Positions 17,028-26,100 of a DNA stretch of 64,000 nucleotides are shown here, piece after piece. The position numbers and the translations under genes are program-made. Numbering within the stretch: position 1 is the stretch's first letter; the number at the start of each line of letters is the position of its first letter. Origin of the DNA: Shewanella indica (GTDB lineage: Bacteria > Pseudomonadota > Gammaproteobacteria > Enterobacterales > Shewanellaceae); NCBI RefSeq assembly GCF_002836975.1, contig NZ_NIJK01000052.1, positions 1 to 64,000 on the forward strand. Reading direction: 5' to 3'. The notes under the pieces are model-generated. The model saw only the letters and a program-made list of their open reading frames with translations. It searched no databases and was not told the origin of the DNA.

Positions 17028-18143
17028 TTACTCATCATCTGCTATTGCGATTGAAATACCGCTGTGATTCTTTTGTTTTGCCAGTTGGGCACCCACACGG
17101 CGGGCGATATCCCGGTAAATGGCGGCAACTTCACCCTCAGGCGCGGCCACCACAGTCGGCTCACCGTTATCCATATCCTCACGGATATTGATATGCAGAG
17201 GTAAGGCACCCAGCAAAGGCACTTGATAACGCTCGGCTATCTTGCTGCCGCCGTGAGTACCGAAAGGATGCTCTTTATGACCACAGGCAGGACACAGATG
17301 GAAACTCATATTTTCCACAATACCGACGACGGGGATGTTCACCTTCTGGAACATGGTGATACCTTTCTTGGCATCGGCCAGGGCGATATCCTGAGGCGTT
17401 GTGACTATCACAGCGCCGCTGACCGGCACTTTTTGTGACAGGGTAAGTTGGATATCCCCTGTGCCCGGAGGCATGTCAATCATCAGATAATCCAGCTCAG
17501 GCCATTGGGTTTCATTGAGCAGTTGCGCCAAAGCGCCGGCGGCCATTGGACCACGCCATACCGCGGCCTGATCATCGGTCAGCATGAAACCGATACTCTG
17601 GGCGCTGATACCGTGAGCCGTGGCGGCTGTCATATGCACGCCATCGGGGGATACTGGTCTGAATGTCGGGATCCCCAGCATCAATGGAATGGAGGGGCCA
17701 TAGATATCGGCATCCAAAATACCCACCCGGGCGCCTTCAGCCGCCAGGGCCAAGGCCAGGTTAACCGCAGTGGTAGACTTACCCACACCACCCTTACCGG
17801 AAGCAACGGCAATCACCTGCTTCACGTTAGGAATAGGGGCTATATTGCCAAGGGCCGAGTAGCTGAAAGGCTCAAAGCCAATCTCGCACTCCACCTCGTC
17901 GATGGCATCGAGCTTGGACAACTCATTGGTCAGCGCAATCACAGTATCGCGATATTGGGTCTGACAAGGATATGGATACAAGATGGTCAGCAGCAGCCTT
18001 TTACCATCCAAATCCAACTTACGAATACAACCGGCATCGACTAAACCCTGGGCCAGGTATGGATCCTGAAACGCATTGAGAATGGCAAGAACCGGACCGA
18101 GCAGATCGTCACTGAGACGATAGTCCTGAGAAGCAGAAGACAA
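17028..18143 (-). CDS. apbC: Iron-sulfur cluster carrier ApbC/Mrp
   Basis: A 371-residue cytosolic P-loop ATPase that carries Fe-S clusters. An N-terminal MIP18-like (DUF59) domain (about residues 10-95) is followed by the deviant Walker A SGKGGVGKST at 115-124, DADIYGPSIP, and the cluster-binding CPAC near residue 285. There is no ATG until far inside; a TTG at 18143 has AGGGGA about eight bases upstream and gives the full DUF59 domain, so the start is TTG. Divergent from metG, as in E. coli. Confidence 0.96.
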   Translation of the reverse strand: MSSASQDYRLSDDLLGPVLAILNAFQDPYLAQGLVDAGCIRKLDLDGKRLLLTILYPYPCQTQYRDTVIALTNELSKLDAIDEVECEIGFEPFSYSALGNIAPIPNVKQVIAVASGKGGVGKSTTAVNLALALAAEGARVGILDADIYGPSIPLMLGIPTFRPVSPDGVHMTAATAHGISAQSIGFMLTDDQAAVWRGPMAAGALAQLLNETQWPELDYLMIDMPPGTGDIQLTLSQKVPVSGAVIVTTPQDIALADAKKGITMFQKVNIPVVGIVENMSFHLCPACGHKEHPFGTHGGSKIAERYQVPLLGALPLHINIREDMDNGEPTVVAAPEGEVAAIYRDIARRVGAQLAKQKNHSGISIAIADDE

Positions 18144-18302
18144 AACGCAATCCCCTTTTGATAAATTTCGCCAAGTGTACCAGATAATGATGCGATTATT
18201 AGAGTAGAATTAACCCACTCATGTCAGGTTTTGATGAAAAAGCCGGATTAATCGGTTAGTATCTATGCCATTCTTTCAGGGCCTAGATTTAACAGAGAAA
18301 AG

Positions 18303-20333
18303 ATGGCAACTACACAACGTAAAATCCTTGTTACCAGCGCGCTTCCATATGCCAACGGTCCCATTCACCTGGGCCACATGCTCGAGTACATACAGACAGA
18401 TATCTGGTCCCGCTTTCAAAAACTTCGTGGCCATGAGTGTCATTATATCTGTGCCGATGATGCCCACGGTACACCTATCATGCTCAAGGCCCAGCAGATG
18501 GGGATCCAACCCGAAGAGATGATCGCCAAGGTCAATCAAGAGCATCAGCAGGATTTTGCCGAGTTCAATATTGCCTTTGACAATTATCACAGCACCCACA
18601 GCGAAGAGAACCGCCAGCTGGCCAACGAGATCTACCTCAAACTGCGCGATAACGGCTATATCAAGAGCAAGACTATTTCCCAGCTGTTCGATCCGGAAAA
18701 GTCCATGTTCCTGCCGGACAGATTCGTCAAGGGCACCTGCCCCAAGTGTAAGTCTGAAGACCAATACGGCGACAACTGCGACGCCTGTGGCGCCACCTAC
18801 AGCCCAACCGAGCTGATCAATCCGCGCTCTGCGGTATCCGGTGCCACCCCGGTCATGAAAGAGACAGAGCACTTCTTCTTCGATCTGCCTGCCTTTGAAA
18901 CCATGCTCAAAGAGTGGACCCATTCAGGGTCATTGCAGAGTGAAATGGCCAACAAGCTGGATGAATGGTTCGAGCAAGGCCTGCAGCAGTGGGATATCAC
19001 CCGTGATGCGCCTTACTTTGGCTTTGAGATCCCCGATGCGCCGGGCAAATACTTCTACGTTTGGCTCGATGCGCCTGTGGGCTACATGGGTTCATTCAAG
19101 AACCTCTGCGACAAGCGCCCGGAGCTGGACTTTGACGAGTTCTGGAATGCCGACTCAAAAGCTGAGGTGTATCACTTCATCGGCAAAGACATAGTCTATT
19201 TCCATAGTCTATTCTGGCCGGCCATGCTCAAAGGTGCCGGCTACCGTCAGCCAAGCAGTGTCTATGCCCACGGCTATGTCACGGTCAACGGCGCCAAAAT
19301 GTCCAAGTCCAAGGGCACCTTTATCAAGGCCCGTACTTACCTGGATCATCTGGATCCTGAATATCTGCGCTACTACTATGCCGCCAAGCTCTCCAGCCGC
19401 ATTGACGATCTGGACCTGAACCTGGAAGACTTTGCCGCCAGAGTCAACTCGGATCTGGTCGGTAAGCTGGTTAACCTGGCAAGCCGCACCGCCGGCTTTA
19501 TCGTCAAGCGTTTTGACGCCAAACTGGCCAAAGTGGAAGACAACAGCCTGGCCGAATCCTTCCTGGCCAAACAGGAGCTGATCGCCGAGCTGTATGAAGG
19601 TCGCGAATACGGCAAGGCGATGCGTGAAATCATGGCGCTGGCCGATGTCGCCAACGCTTACGTTGCCGATGAAGCTCCTTGGCAATTGGTGAAAAACGAA
19701 GAAACCTTGGCCCGCGCCCATCAGGTATGCTCAGTGGCGCTGAATTTGTTCCGTATTCTGGTGACTTATCTTAAGCCGGTACTGCCGCGCTTGGCCGCCG
19801 ATGTTGAAGCCTTCCTCAAGCTGGAACTCAGCTGGAGCGGCTTGGCAATGGATATGGCCGGTCACCAAATCAACCCATTCAAGCCTATGATGCAACGTAT
19901 CGAGCTCGATAAGGTGAGCGCCATGGTGGAAGCCTCCAAGGAAAGCCTCAAAGCAACCGAAGACACCCCCAAGGCCAGTGGTCCATTGGCGGATGACCCT
20001 ATCAGCCCAACCATAGAGTTTGACGACTTTGCCAAGCTGGATCTGCGGATTGCGCTTATCAAGAAGGCCGAGCATGTCCCTGAAGCCAACAAGCTGCTCA
20101 AATTACAGCTGGATCTCGGCGGCGAAACCCGTCAGGTATTTGCCGGTATCAAGTCGGCTTATGCGCCGGAAGATCTCGAAGGCAAACTGACAGTAATGGT
20201 GGCCAACCTGGCTCCTCGCAAGATGCGCTTCGGCCTGTCTGAGGGCATGGTGCTGGCCGCGGGCCCTGGTGGTAAAGAACTGTGGATCCTTGAGCCCCAT
20301 GAAGGTGCTCAGCCGGGCATGAGAGTCAAATAA
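18303..20333 (+). CDS. metG: Methionyl-tRNA synthetase
   Basis: A 676-residue class I synthetase. HIGH-type motif HLGH at 22-25, zinc knuckle CPKCKSEDQYGDNCDAC at about 145-161, KMSKS at 332-336, an anticodon-binding helical domain, and a C-terminal tRNA-binding/dimerisation OB domain (FDDFAKLDLRIALIKKAEHV). It charges tRNA-Met. Start ATG 18303 follows AGAGAA. Divergent from apbC. Confidence 0.99.
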   Translation: MATTQRKILVTSALPYANGPIHLGHMLEYIQTDIWSRFQKLRGHECHYICADDAHGTPIMLKAQQMGIQPEEMIAKVNQEHQQDFAEFNIAFDNYHSTHSEENRQLANEIYLKLRDNGYIKSKTISQLFDPEKSMFLPDRFVKGTCPKCKSEDQYGDNCDACGATYSPTELINPRSAVSGATPVMKETEHFFFDLPAFETMLKEWTHSGSLQSEMANKLDEWFEQGLQQWDITRDAPYFGFEIPDAPGKYFYVWLDAPVGYMGSFKNLCDKRPELDFDEFWNADSKAEVYHFIGKDIVYFHSLFWPAMLKGAGYRQPSSVYAHGYVTVNGAKMSKSKGTFIKARTYLDHLDPEYLRYYYAAKLSSRIDDLDLNLEDFAARVNSDLVGKLVNLASRTAGFIVKRFDAKLAKVEDNSLAESFLAKQELIAELYEGREYGKAMREIMALADVANAYVADEAPWQLVKNEETLARAHQVCSVALNLFRILVTYLKPVLPRLAADVEAFLKLELSWSGLAMDMAGHQINPFKPMMQRIELDKVSAMVEASKESLKATEDTPKASGPLADDPISPTIEFDDFAKLDLRIALIKKAEHVPEANKLLKLQLDLGGETRQVFAGIKSAYAPEDLEGKLTVMVANLAPRKMRFGLSEGMVLAAGPGGKELWILEPHEGAQPGMRVK

Positions 20334-20355
20334 ACTCACATCCATAAATCCCCCT

Positions 20356-20378
20356 AAGGCCACTTCCGTGGCCTTTTT
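20356..20378 (+). terminator. Terminator after metG
   Basis: AAGGCCAC, loop TTCC, GTGGCCTT followed by TTTATT; strong intrinsic terminator 22 bp after the metG stop. It also isolates the accessory segment downstream. Confidence 0.92.
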
Positions 20379-20484
20379 ATTGGATCTACCCAGCTAAATT
20401 AGCAATTAGAGCTTGATAACTTGATGTCTCTGATGCCTTTGGTTACCCTCTGTGCATAAATAACAGCCCTAAAGGAAGGATCCT

Positions 20485-20910
20485 ATGGCTGAACCCCCCT
20501 TCCATATCATGCTGGAGGAAACAGCAAAACTCCCCATCCGCCAAGCGGTATGGAGCGCAATGTCGGATTTGTTTCTCGATACCGATGTCACTCTGCACTA
20601 CCCCGGCATTATCCGGGTATGTGCTCTTTCTCCTTATTCCCTAAAAGAACTGGAGCATATTCTCTATCGGGAAGTTGCGCCTGTTTGTGGCCCCAATTTA
20701 TTCGACGTCTGTGGTGAATGGGCGGGCTTTGATGAACAATGGCTCAAGGAGCAAATCTTACTGCGACTCAACAATTCTCCCAGTCTTTGGCAAAGAGTAA
20801 AGCTGCACTTGGCGCAACGAATGTTCAATGATTACTTAACACCTCACTGGCAACTGCTATCGACACAGATTCATGGTAGGCGCAATAACACACTCGCTGA
20901 CAAGCTTTGA
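20485..20910 (+). CDS. Small hypothetical protein, DUF7079-like
   Basis: A 141-residue acidic protein with AGGAAGGATCCT ahead of the ATG. The pattern AVWSAMSDLFLDTDVT, SPYSLKELEHILYREVAPV and GEWAGFDEQWLKEQIL resembles DUF7079, small proteins often found singly among toxin-immunity or accessory genes. There are no membrane segments or catalytic motifs. Function unknown; the family match is from memory and should be treated as likely, not certain. It precedes the helicase operon by about 200 bp but is not obviously part of it. Confidence 0.7.
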   Translation: MAEPPFHIMLEETAKLPIRQAVWSAMSDLFLDTDVTLHYPGIIRVCALSPYSLKELEHILYREVAPVCGPNLFDVCGEWAGFDEQWLKEQILLRLNNSPSLWQRVKLHLAQRMFNDYLTPHWQLLSTQIHGRRNNTLADKL

Positions 20911-20949
20911 AATCATATTGAATCAATTTTATGCAAGCTGTTGCATATA

Positions 20950-21177
20950 TTAATATTTTTTCAAAAAAACACTCAATATCTGGTTTTTTATTTCAACTTT
21001 CGTGTTAAGGTTTGCGCCGTCTCTCATGACATAAACCTCCAGCTCAAACAGATAAGTAAGATCCAACAGTGGCCCATACAAATAGCCTTCCAGCCCCTTT
21101 GAATATTCTTCTGCCCATGCGTCGTTATCGGTTGAGCTTTCGTCATCAACAGTTGGATATCCTGGGTAAGGTCTCAC
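20950..21177 (-). pseudogene. Truncated gene fragment at the left edge of the helicase operon
   Basis: Minus-strand frame ending in TAA at 20950. From about 21110 down it reads protein-like: EEYSKGLEGYLYGPLLDLTY then LFELEVYVMRDGANLNTKVE, ending in QILSVFLKKY. The upper third (21117-21177) merely mirrors the first codons of the wHTH gene on the other strand, and the only start is a GTG inside that gene with no ribosome site. My reading is that this is the 3' end of an older minus-strand gene cut off near 21110, where the accessory operon begins. Alternative: a chance frame in an AT-rich gap. Confidence 0.4.
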
Positions 21178-22091
21178 GTTTTTTGCTGCAATCTTTTACC
21201 TTATACGGTGTAACCCAGGAACAGATCCAGCAAGTTACGGCACTGACAAGCTCACAACTGACGCCACTACTCGAACGTTTATGTGCGCTCGGCTGGCTGG
21301 AAGATGATCTGCGCCAATTGACCCCACAAGGGAGTCAGATGGCGCTGGCTTGTGAGCTGACCGAGCTGAGCTTTGTGCTGTGGCTTGATGTGATGGATCC
21401 GCAACTCAATCCCGTTTGGTGCCACGATGAACAACTATTATTGAAAAATAACCCCTCCGAACCCTGGATGACCTTGAGAGAGTACGAAACAGACTGGAAT
21501 ATTCAGACGGTGCTGCAACAGCAAAGACTGAACCGCCGATTGGCCTCCAGCCTGGAAAATCAAGGGGAGCTAACAGAGCTGATGCAACAGCTTTGTCCGA
21601 CCAAGTATCACAGGATGCTCCAGGAGCAGCGTACTGCCTGGCAGCCACTGCTTGAGATTATCGGCGATGAAACAGAGCTTCGTTATGCCTGGGTCGAGCT
21701 TGATAGCGAAACATCATTAACTTCGGAAAAACGCGGCACACTGCTATTAAAAGCCCCGATACTCGAATATCAAGCTAATTACACTGTGCCGCCCCTGCTC
21801 GATTCAACACTGGCAAGTCCCCCTCCCAGTCGACTCCACTTGTGCCAGTTGAGCGGCGCCATTATCAACACCAGCGAGCGAGTTGAAGGCAACGCTAGTT
21901 GGCCCAAGAGTGCTGAAAAGCCCATAAGCGAACTGTTGCAGGTCATCGGCACGAAAGATGAGCCCCTTGATACCGGCATTAGTCGTCACATCACGCTGAA
22001 CCAGAACCTGCGCCCACTGCGACTCGACAAGCCGCAGCTGATGGCGGCACTCAAGGCACAATTTGAAACCTCGTTGGAGCCAAACCAATGA
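21117..22091 (+). CDS. Predicted winged-helix protein, first gene of the helicase operon
   Basis: 324 residues from ATG 21117; a GTG at 21069 would add 16 residues. Neither start has a good ribosome site, so the N-terminus is uncertain and may even be truncated. The first 75 residues look like a winged helix-turn-helix: FLLQSFTLYGVTQEQIQQVT then LTSSQLTPLLERLCALGWLE, then a short hairpin LRQLTPQG. The remaining 250 residues have no motif I recognise; they are rich in Glu, Leu and Gln with LWLDVMDP and ELRYAWVELDSE stretches. Its stop overlaps the next start (ATGA). It could be the operon's regulator or a DNA-sensing subunit. Confidence 0.7.
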   Translation: MRRYRLSFRHQQLDILGKVSRFLLQSFTLYGVTQEQIQQVTALTSSQLTPLLERLCALGWLEDDLRQLTPQGSQMALACELTELSFVLWLDVMDPQLNPVWCHDEQLLLKNNPSEPWMTLREYETDWNIQTVLQQQRLNRRLASSLENQGELTELMQQLCPTKYHRMLQEQRTAWQPLLEIIGDETELRYAWVELDSETSLTSEKRGTLLLKAPILEYQANYTVPPLLDSTLASPPPSRLHLCQLSGAIINTSERVEGNASWPKSAEKPISELLQVIGTKDEPLDTGISRHITLNQNLRPLRLDKPQLMAALKAQFETSLEPNQ

Positions 22092-22621
22092 AAACTGTTT
22101 CACTGTTTGCCAGTAAGACCCTGGAAATTGGCAGTGCCCGGCAGGCGAGGCTCTACCAGGCTGGCCGAATAGGTTACCAACTGATGCGCGGCGCCAAAGG
22201 GGTTAACCCTGTATTGGTGTGGGTCGATGCCGCCATTTCGGTACTTGACTGCCTCAACTCCTATTTTAAGCTGCAGCGTGCCAAAGAAGTCACCGAGCAG
22301 TTGCAAGCACAAAAACGTACGTTGCAGCATCAACTCAAAAACCTCAGCAAACAGATGGCACTGGAGCAAACGCTCTGGCAAATGGAGGCCGAGGAGCGCA
22401 TGACACTGCTGCAACACAGATTACAGCACGACAATCACCTGACGACTCAACTTGTCGCAGAACTACAGAGTCGCCGCCAGAGTCTGGAGCTATTTCTTGG
22501 ACAGTTGCAGCATCTGAGAAGTACCGCTCGCCGTGAGTGCCCAGAGCTCAGACGACTCAGCAGACTGACCGATGAGTTAATGAAGGCACAACTCTTGTGC
22601 TTGGTCAGCGCTTTTGAGTAA
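22088..22621 (+). CDS. Small coiled-coil protein with a hydrophobic helix (helicase operon, second gene)
   Basis: 177 residues. After a basic N-terminus there is a hydrophobic stretch, GVNPVLVWVDAAISVLDCL (about 38-56), then SYFKLQRAKEVTEQLQAQKR leading into a long coiled coil rich in Gln and Leu to about residue 145, and a C-terminal helix. No catalytic motif. The ATGA overlap with the wHTH gene indicates coupled translation. The SYxxLxxAxxxTE segment recurs in the next gene product, which suggests the two are related or bind a common partner. Family unknown to me. Confidence 0.7.
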   Translation: MKTVSLFASKTLEIGSARQARLYQAGRIGYQLMRGAKGVNPVLVWVDAAISVLDCLNSYFKLQRAKEVTEQLQAQKRTLQHQLKNLSKQMALEQTLWQMEAEERMTLLQHRLQHDNHLTTQLVAELQSRRQSLELFLGQLQHLRSTARRECPELRRLSRLTDELMKAQLLCLVSAFE

Positions 22622-22710
22622 CACCAAGCTTAGTTAAAGATTTGCGATTCATTATCGTCAACCCTAATTCACCTAAATCAAGGCTATTGAAGTTCAGAGG
22701 GCATACACAA

Positions 22711-23145
22711 ATGAAAACTCCCAGCCGAATTGTCACCAAGTCCCCGGCCAAACCACAAAGCAAAACCCCGGAGCTAAGCGGCGCAGAAGTCGTTGCACTA
22801 GCCAAAGAGGCGGTCAGTGCTTATCAGAGTTACAACCAACTGGAAACTGCCAGAGCGGAAACTGAAAGAGTAAAAGCCGAAGCGTTAAAAGAGATAGAGC
22901 TGTCCGACAACGAATTACGTCAGGCGCAACTCAAACATCAGGAGCGCTGTCAGGAAATCGCCCTCGACAGGCTCAAGGCCGACAATGAACATCAACTCAA
23001 TGAACTGGCCCATCAACGCTGGCAACAGAATCATCAAAGTCGCGAGCAAACGATTGAGATTTTGCGCCGTAAGGTGAGTTTGGGTGAAGCCAGCGATGAA
23101 GAATATCAGCTGCTGCAACTGCTGCATAAATTGCCAAACCTTTAA
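22711..23145 (+). CDS. Small coiled-coil protein (helicase operon, third gene)
   Basis: 144 residues from ATG 22711, which has AGAGGG about ten bases upstream; the frame extends to a TTG at 22642 without support. The N-terminus is basic and proline-rich (TPSRIVTKSPAKPQSKTPEL), followed by EAVSAYQSYNQLETARAETE and a long charged coiled coil, ending in a small acidic/hydrophobic tail (GEASDEEYQLLQLLHKLPNL). No enzyme motif. The SYxxLxxAxxxTE piece matches the previous protein. It lies 16 bp before the helicase gene, so probably translated from the same mRNA. Confidence 0.7.
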   Translation: MKTPSRIVTKSPAKPQSKTPELSGAEVVALAKEAVSAYQSYNQLETARAETERVKAEALKEIELSDNELRQAQLKHQERCQEIALDRLKADNEHQLNELAHQRWQQNHQSREQTIEILRRKVSLGEASDEEYQLLQLLHKLPNL

Positions 23146-23161
23146 TCCAGGAGTTTATTGA

Positions 23162-26100
23162 GTGCTGCCAGCCATCATCATAGGCATAGGGGTTACTGTC
23201 ACAGCAACTGCGACCGCTTGGTTGTTCGATAGAGCCACAGCTAAAGAGCATCAGCGCCACGACGAGTTGCGCGGAGACATAGACGCTCTCAATCGGCGTT
23301 ATAGCCGCATGGCGGCAGAGCACGACAGGCAGCAAGCTCTACAGTTGAGTCAATCGTTGCAGCAACTCTTCTCCAAAATGGAAGCTCAATATCATGAGCT
23401 GCTGAATAAAGTCAGCCTGATAGACGCCGAACTCCAACTGTTACCCGAGCAAATAGCCACAGAGCTCAATGATGAGGGGCTGAGCCCCTATCGGCGCCGG
23501 GCGCTGCAGCAAAGTTATTGTCAGGTAGAAGATGCCCGCAGCCGCCTGGTGGCCTACAAAGACTATCTCGACTGGTATCTGGCACAACTCAAAGCCGTGC
23601 GGGATACGCTCGACACCGAGCCTTCGGTATCTGAACTCAAAAAACACCTGGATGAGCTTACGCCACCGAGCCCGACCTTACCCGCAGAATGGCTCTATGT
23701 CGGGAAAGTGGTGCTGGTAGAGCAAGATGAACTGGATACAGACCTGCCCTTCAACAGCAGGCTGCATCTTGGCAATAACCTGGGCTTGCAGGGCTGGAGC
23801 AACGACCTGCAGCGCAAGCTGTTTTTCAGCTATGACGATCCACAAGCCATTCCGCTGCAAATAACTCACCAACGCAGCGGCAAGAATGGCACCCGGTTAT
23901 TCTATGCCTGTGTCGCCAGAGGTGTCGCCTGGGTAGAGGCGATAATGGCGGCCAGGCCAATGGCATTCGAAATTGAACGCCGGGTAGCCAAAGGTTATCT
24001 GGCCCATACTCAAGGCAAGGCCATATCCGCCTTTCTGCCAAGGCAGATGACCCCCAACCCCATGTTGGAACTGCTACCGGGCCAACAGATACAAGCCTGG
24101 CCAGAGCTTTACAACCTGACGCTAGACGCCAGCCCTGGCCAGCAGCAATCCCGGGGAAGAATTCAACTCAATATGCTGGACACGGCCGAACTCGGCGGCA
24201 CAGATGAAGGCTCACTCTATCTTTACCTGCCTTCAGAGCTATTTTCTGAGCAGGAGCTCATGGCGCTGCGGGCGGATGATCCAACGCCCTGGCGCTTGCT
24301 CCATTCCGATATGGAACAGCACAGCGGTGACTTGCGACTGGCCCGCCACACTCTGGCGCTGAACTGCCAAATTGATACCAAGCAAGCCTGTTTGCGGGTC
24401 AGCGATGTCGAAGACTTTGAAGACAGAGGTCAGGGGTATGAGCTGCCCTTTATGTTGATCCCGGCAGACAGTGCTCTTGAGTCCAGTGTGCTGGCCAATC
24501 CGGATGGTATCAGTGCCCTTGTCGCCTTTATCAACCACTTGAGCAGCAGTGAAGCCGACAGCCAGACGCGGATGGCGCAACTGAAAATGCTGTGTCAGTG
24601 GCAAAGCGTGCTCGATTATCAGCAGGCGCAGTTGGATATCACCTTAGTGGGACGGGCCGACAAGCTGCAGGAGCAAGAGCAGGACTTACTGCTGCACTTT
24701 ATCGTCGATGGCAGTCAGCACCAGCTGCTGGCGGATTTCAAAGCCGGGTTCAAAGCGCAGCAAAGCAGTGGTTTTTCGCCTCGTTGCACCCTCGAATACT
24801 GGGGCGAAACCGCCGCAGGCGAATTTGTCTGGCTCAATCCCCTTCCCGCCCGGCAACAAAACCGCCTCGAAGTGACTATCGATTCCGGTAGTATGCAGCT
24901 GAGGTTGCCGCAAAAATGGGCACAAGAGCTGCAATCCACTCAGGTCGGTTCAACAAAAACATGCCTGCGGCTCAGTCTCAAGCTGTTTGACGATGCGCTT
25001 CAGCGACAACAAGCGGCTTTGGATGCATTTCGTAACGATGCCTTGGTCGAGCCCAGGCTAAAGCAGATACTTCTGGCACCGGGCAGCTATACGCCGCAAC
25101 AGGATCCATTCTGGCAACACAGATTGCGCGCAGATCTTTGCTGGCAAAATACCCAACTGACCGAACGCCAGAAGCAGGTTATCCGCACAGCACTCAGTGA
25201 GCAGTATCTTGCTCTGATCCAGGGGCCACCCGGTACCGCCAAGACCACCTGCATAGTGGAGATGCTGCACCAGATTTTCCACCATAGTCCAGAGACCCGG
25301 GTATTATTGGTATCGCAGCAACATGCGGCGGTGGACAACGCCCTGGCACGCTTTATTGATTTACACCAAGCCTTGCTGGAGCAGCAAGAGGTACGGCTAT
25401 TGAGAATTGGGGCTGATGACAAGGTCAGTGGCAAACTCAGCGACTACACCATTAAACAAAAGCTGAATGACTTTGAACAGCGAAGTCGCCGCAGTGCCCT
25501 GGCCTGTACAACCGAAGCCGAACCTTTGCCTGAGCTAGCTCACCGTTGGCTTTACGGCGTTTTGGGCACAGAGCAGGAACAACAAAGGCTTGATAAAGAG
25601 CTCAACTGGATGTTACTGGCAGATCATAATCTGGTTGGCGCGACTTGCGTTGGACTGGCTTCCAGACGTCAAAGCATAGATCAGCTCAGGTTCGACCTCG
25701 TGATCATTGATGAAGCCGGTCGCTCCACGGTACCCGAACTCATGATCCCTCTGCTCAGAGCCCGCAAGGTGATACTGATTGGCGATCATTTCCAACTGCC
25801 TCCCAGCGTTGCGCCGCTACTGCAAACAGATGAAGCCAATGACGAATTACCCTTTTTGAACGAATGTTTCCTGGAAACCAGTTTCTTTGAAGGCCTTTAT
25901 GAACAATTGCCGCCCACAAGCAAAAGCTTTTTGGCTGAACAGTTCAGAATGCCGGAAAAGATAGGCGATCTGGTCGCCGAGCTCTTTTACAGCTCGGACG
26001 GTGAGCGACAACTGTTCAACGGCCGACAACTGAATGAACAAGACTTCGTCCTGCCGCACACCTTGATTTGGAAAGATGTCGCCGGTCAACAGCAACAAGA

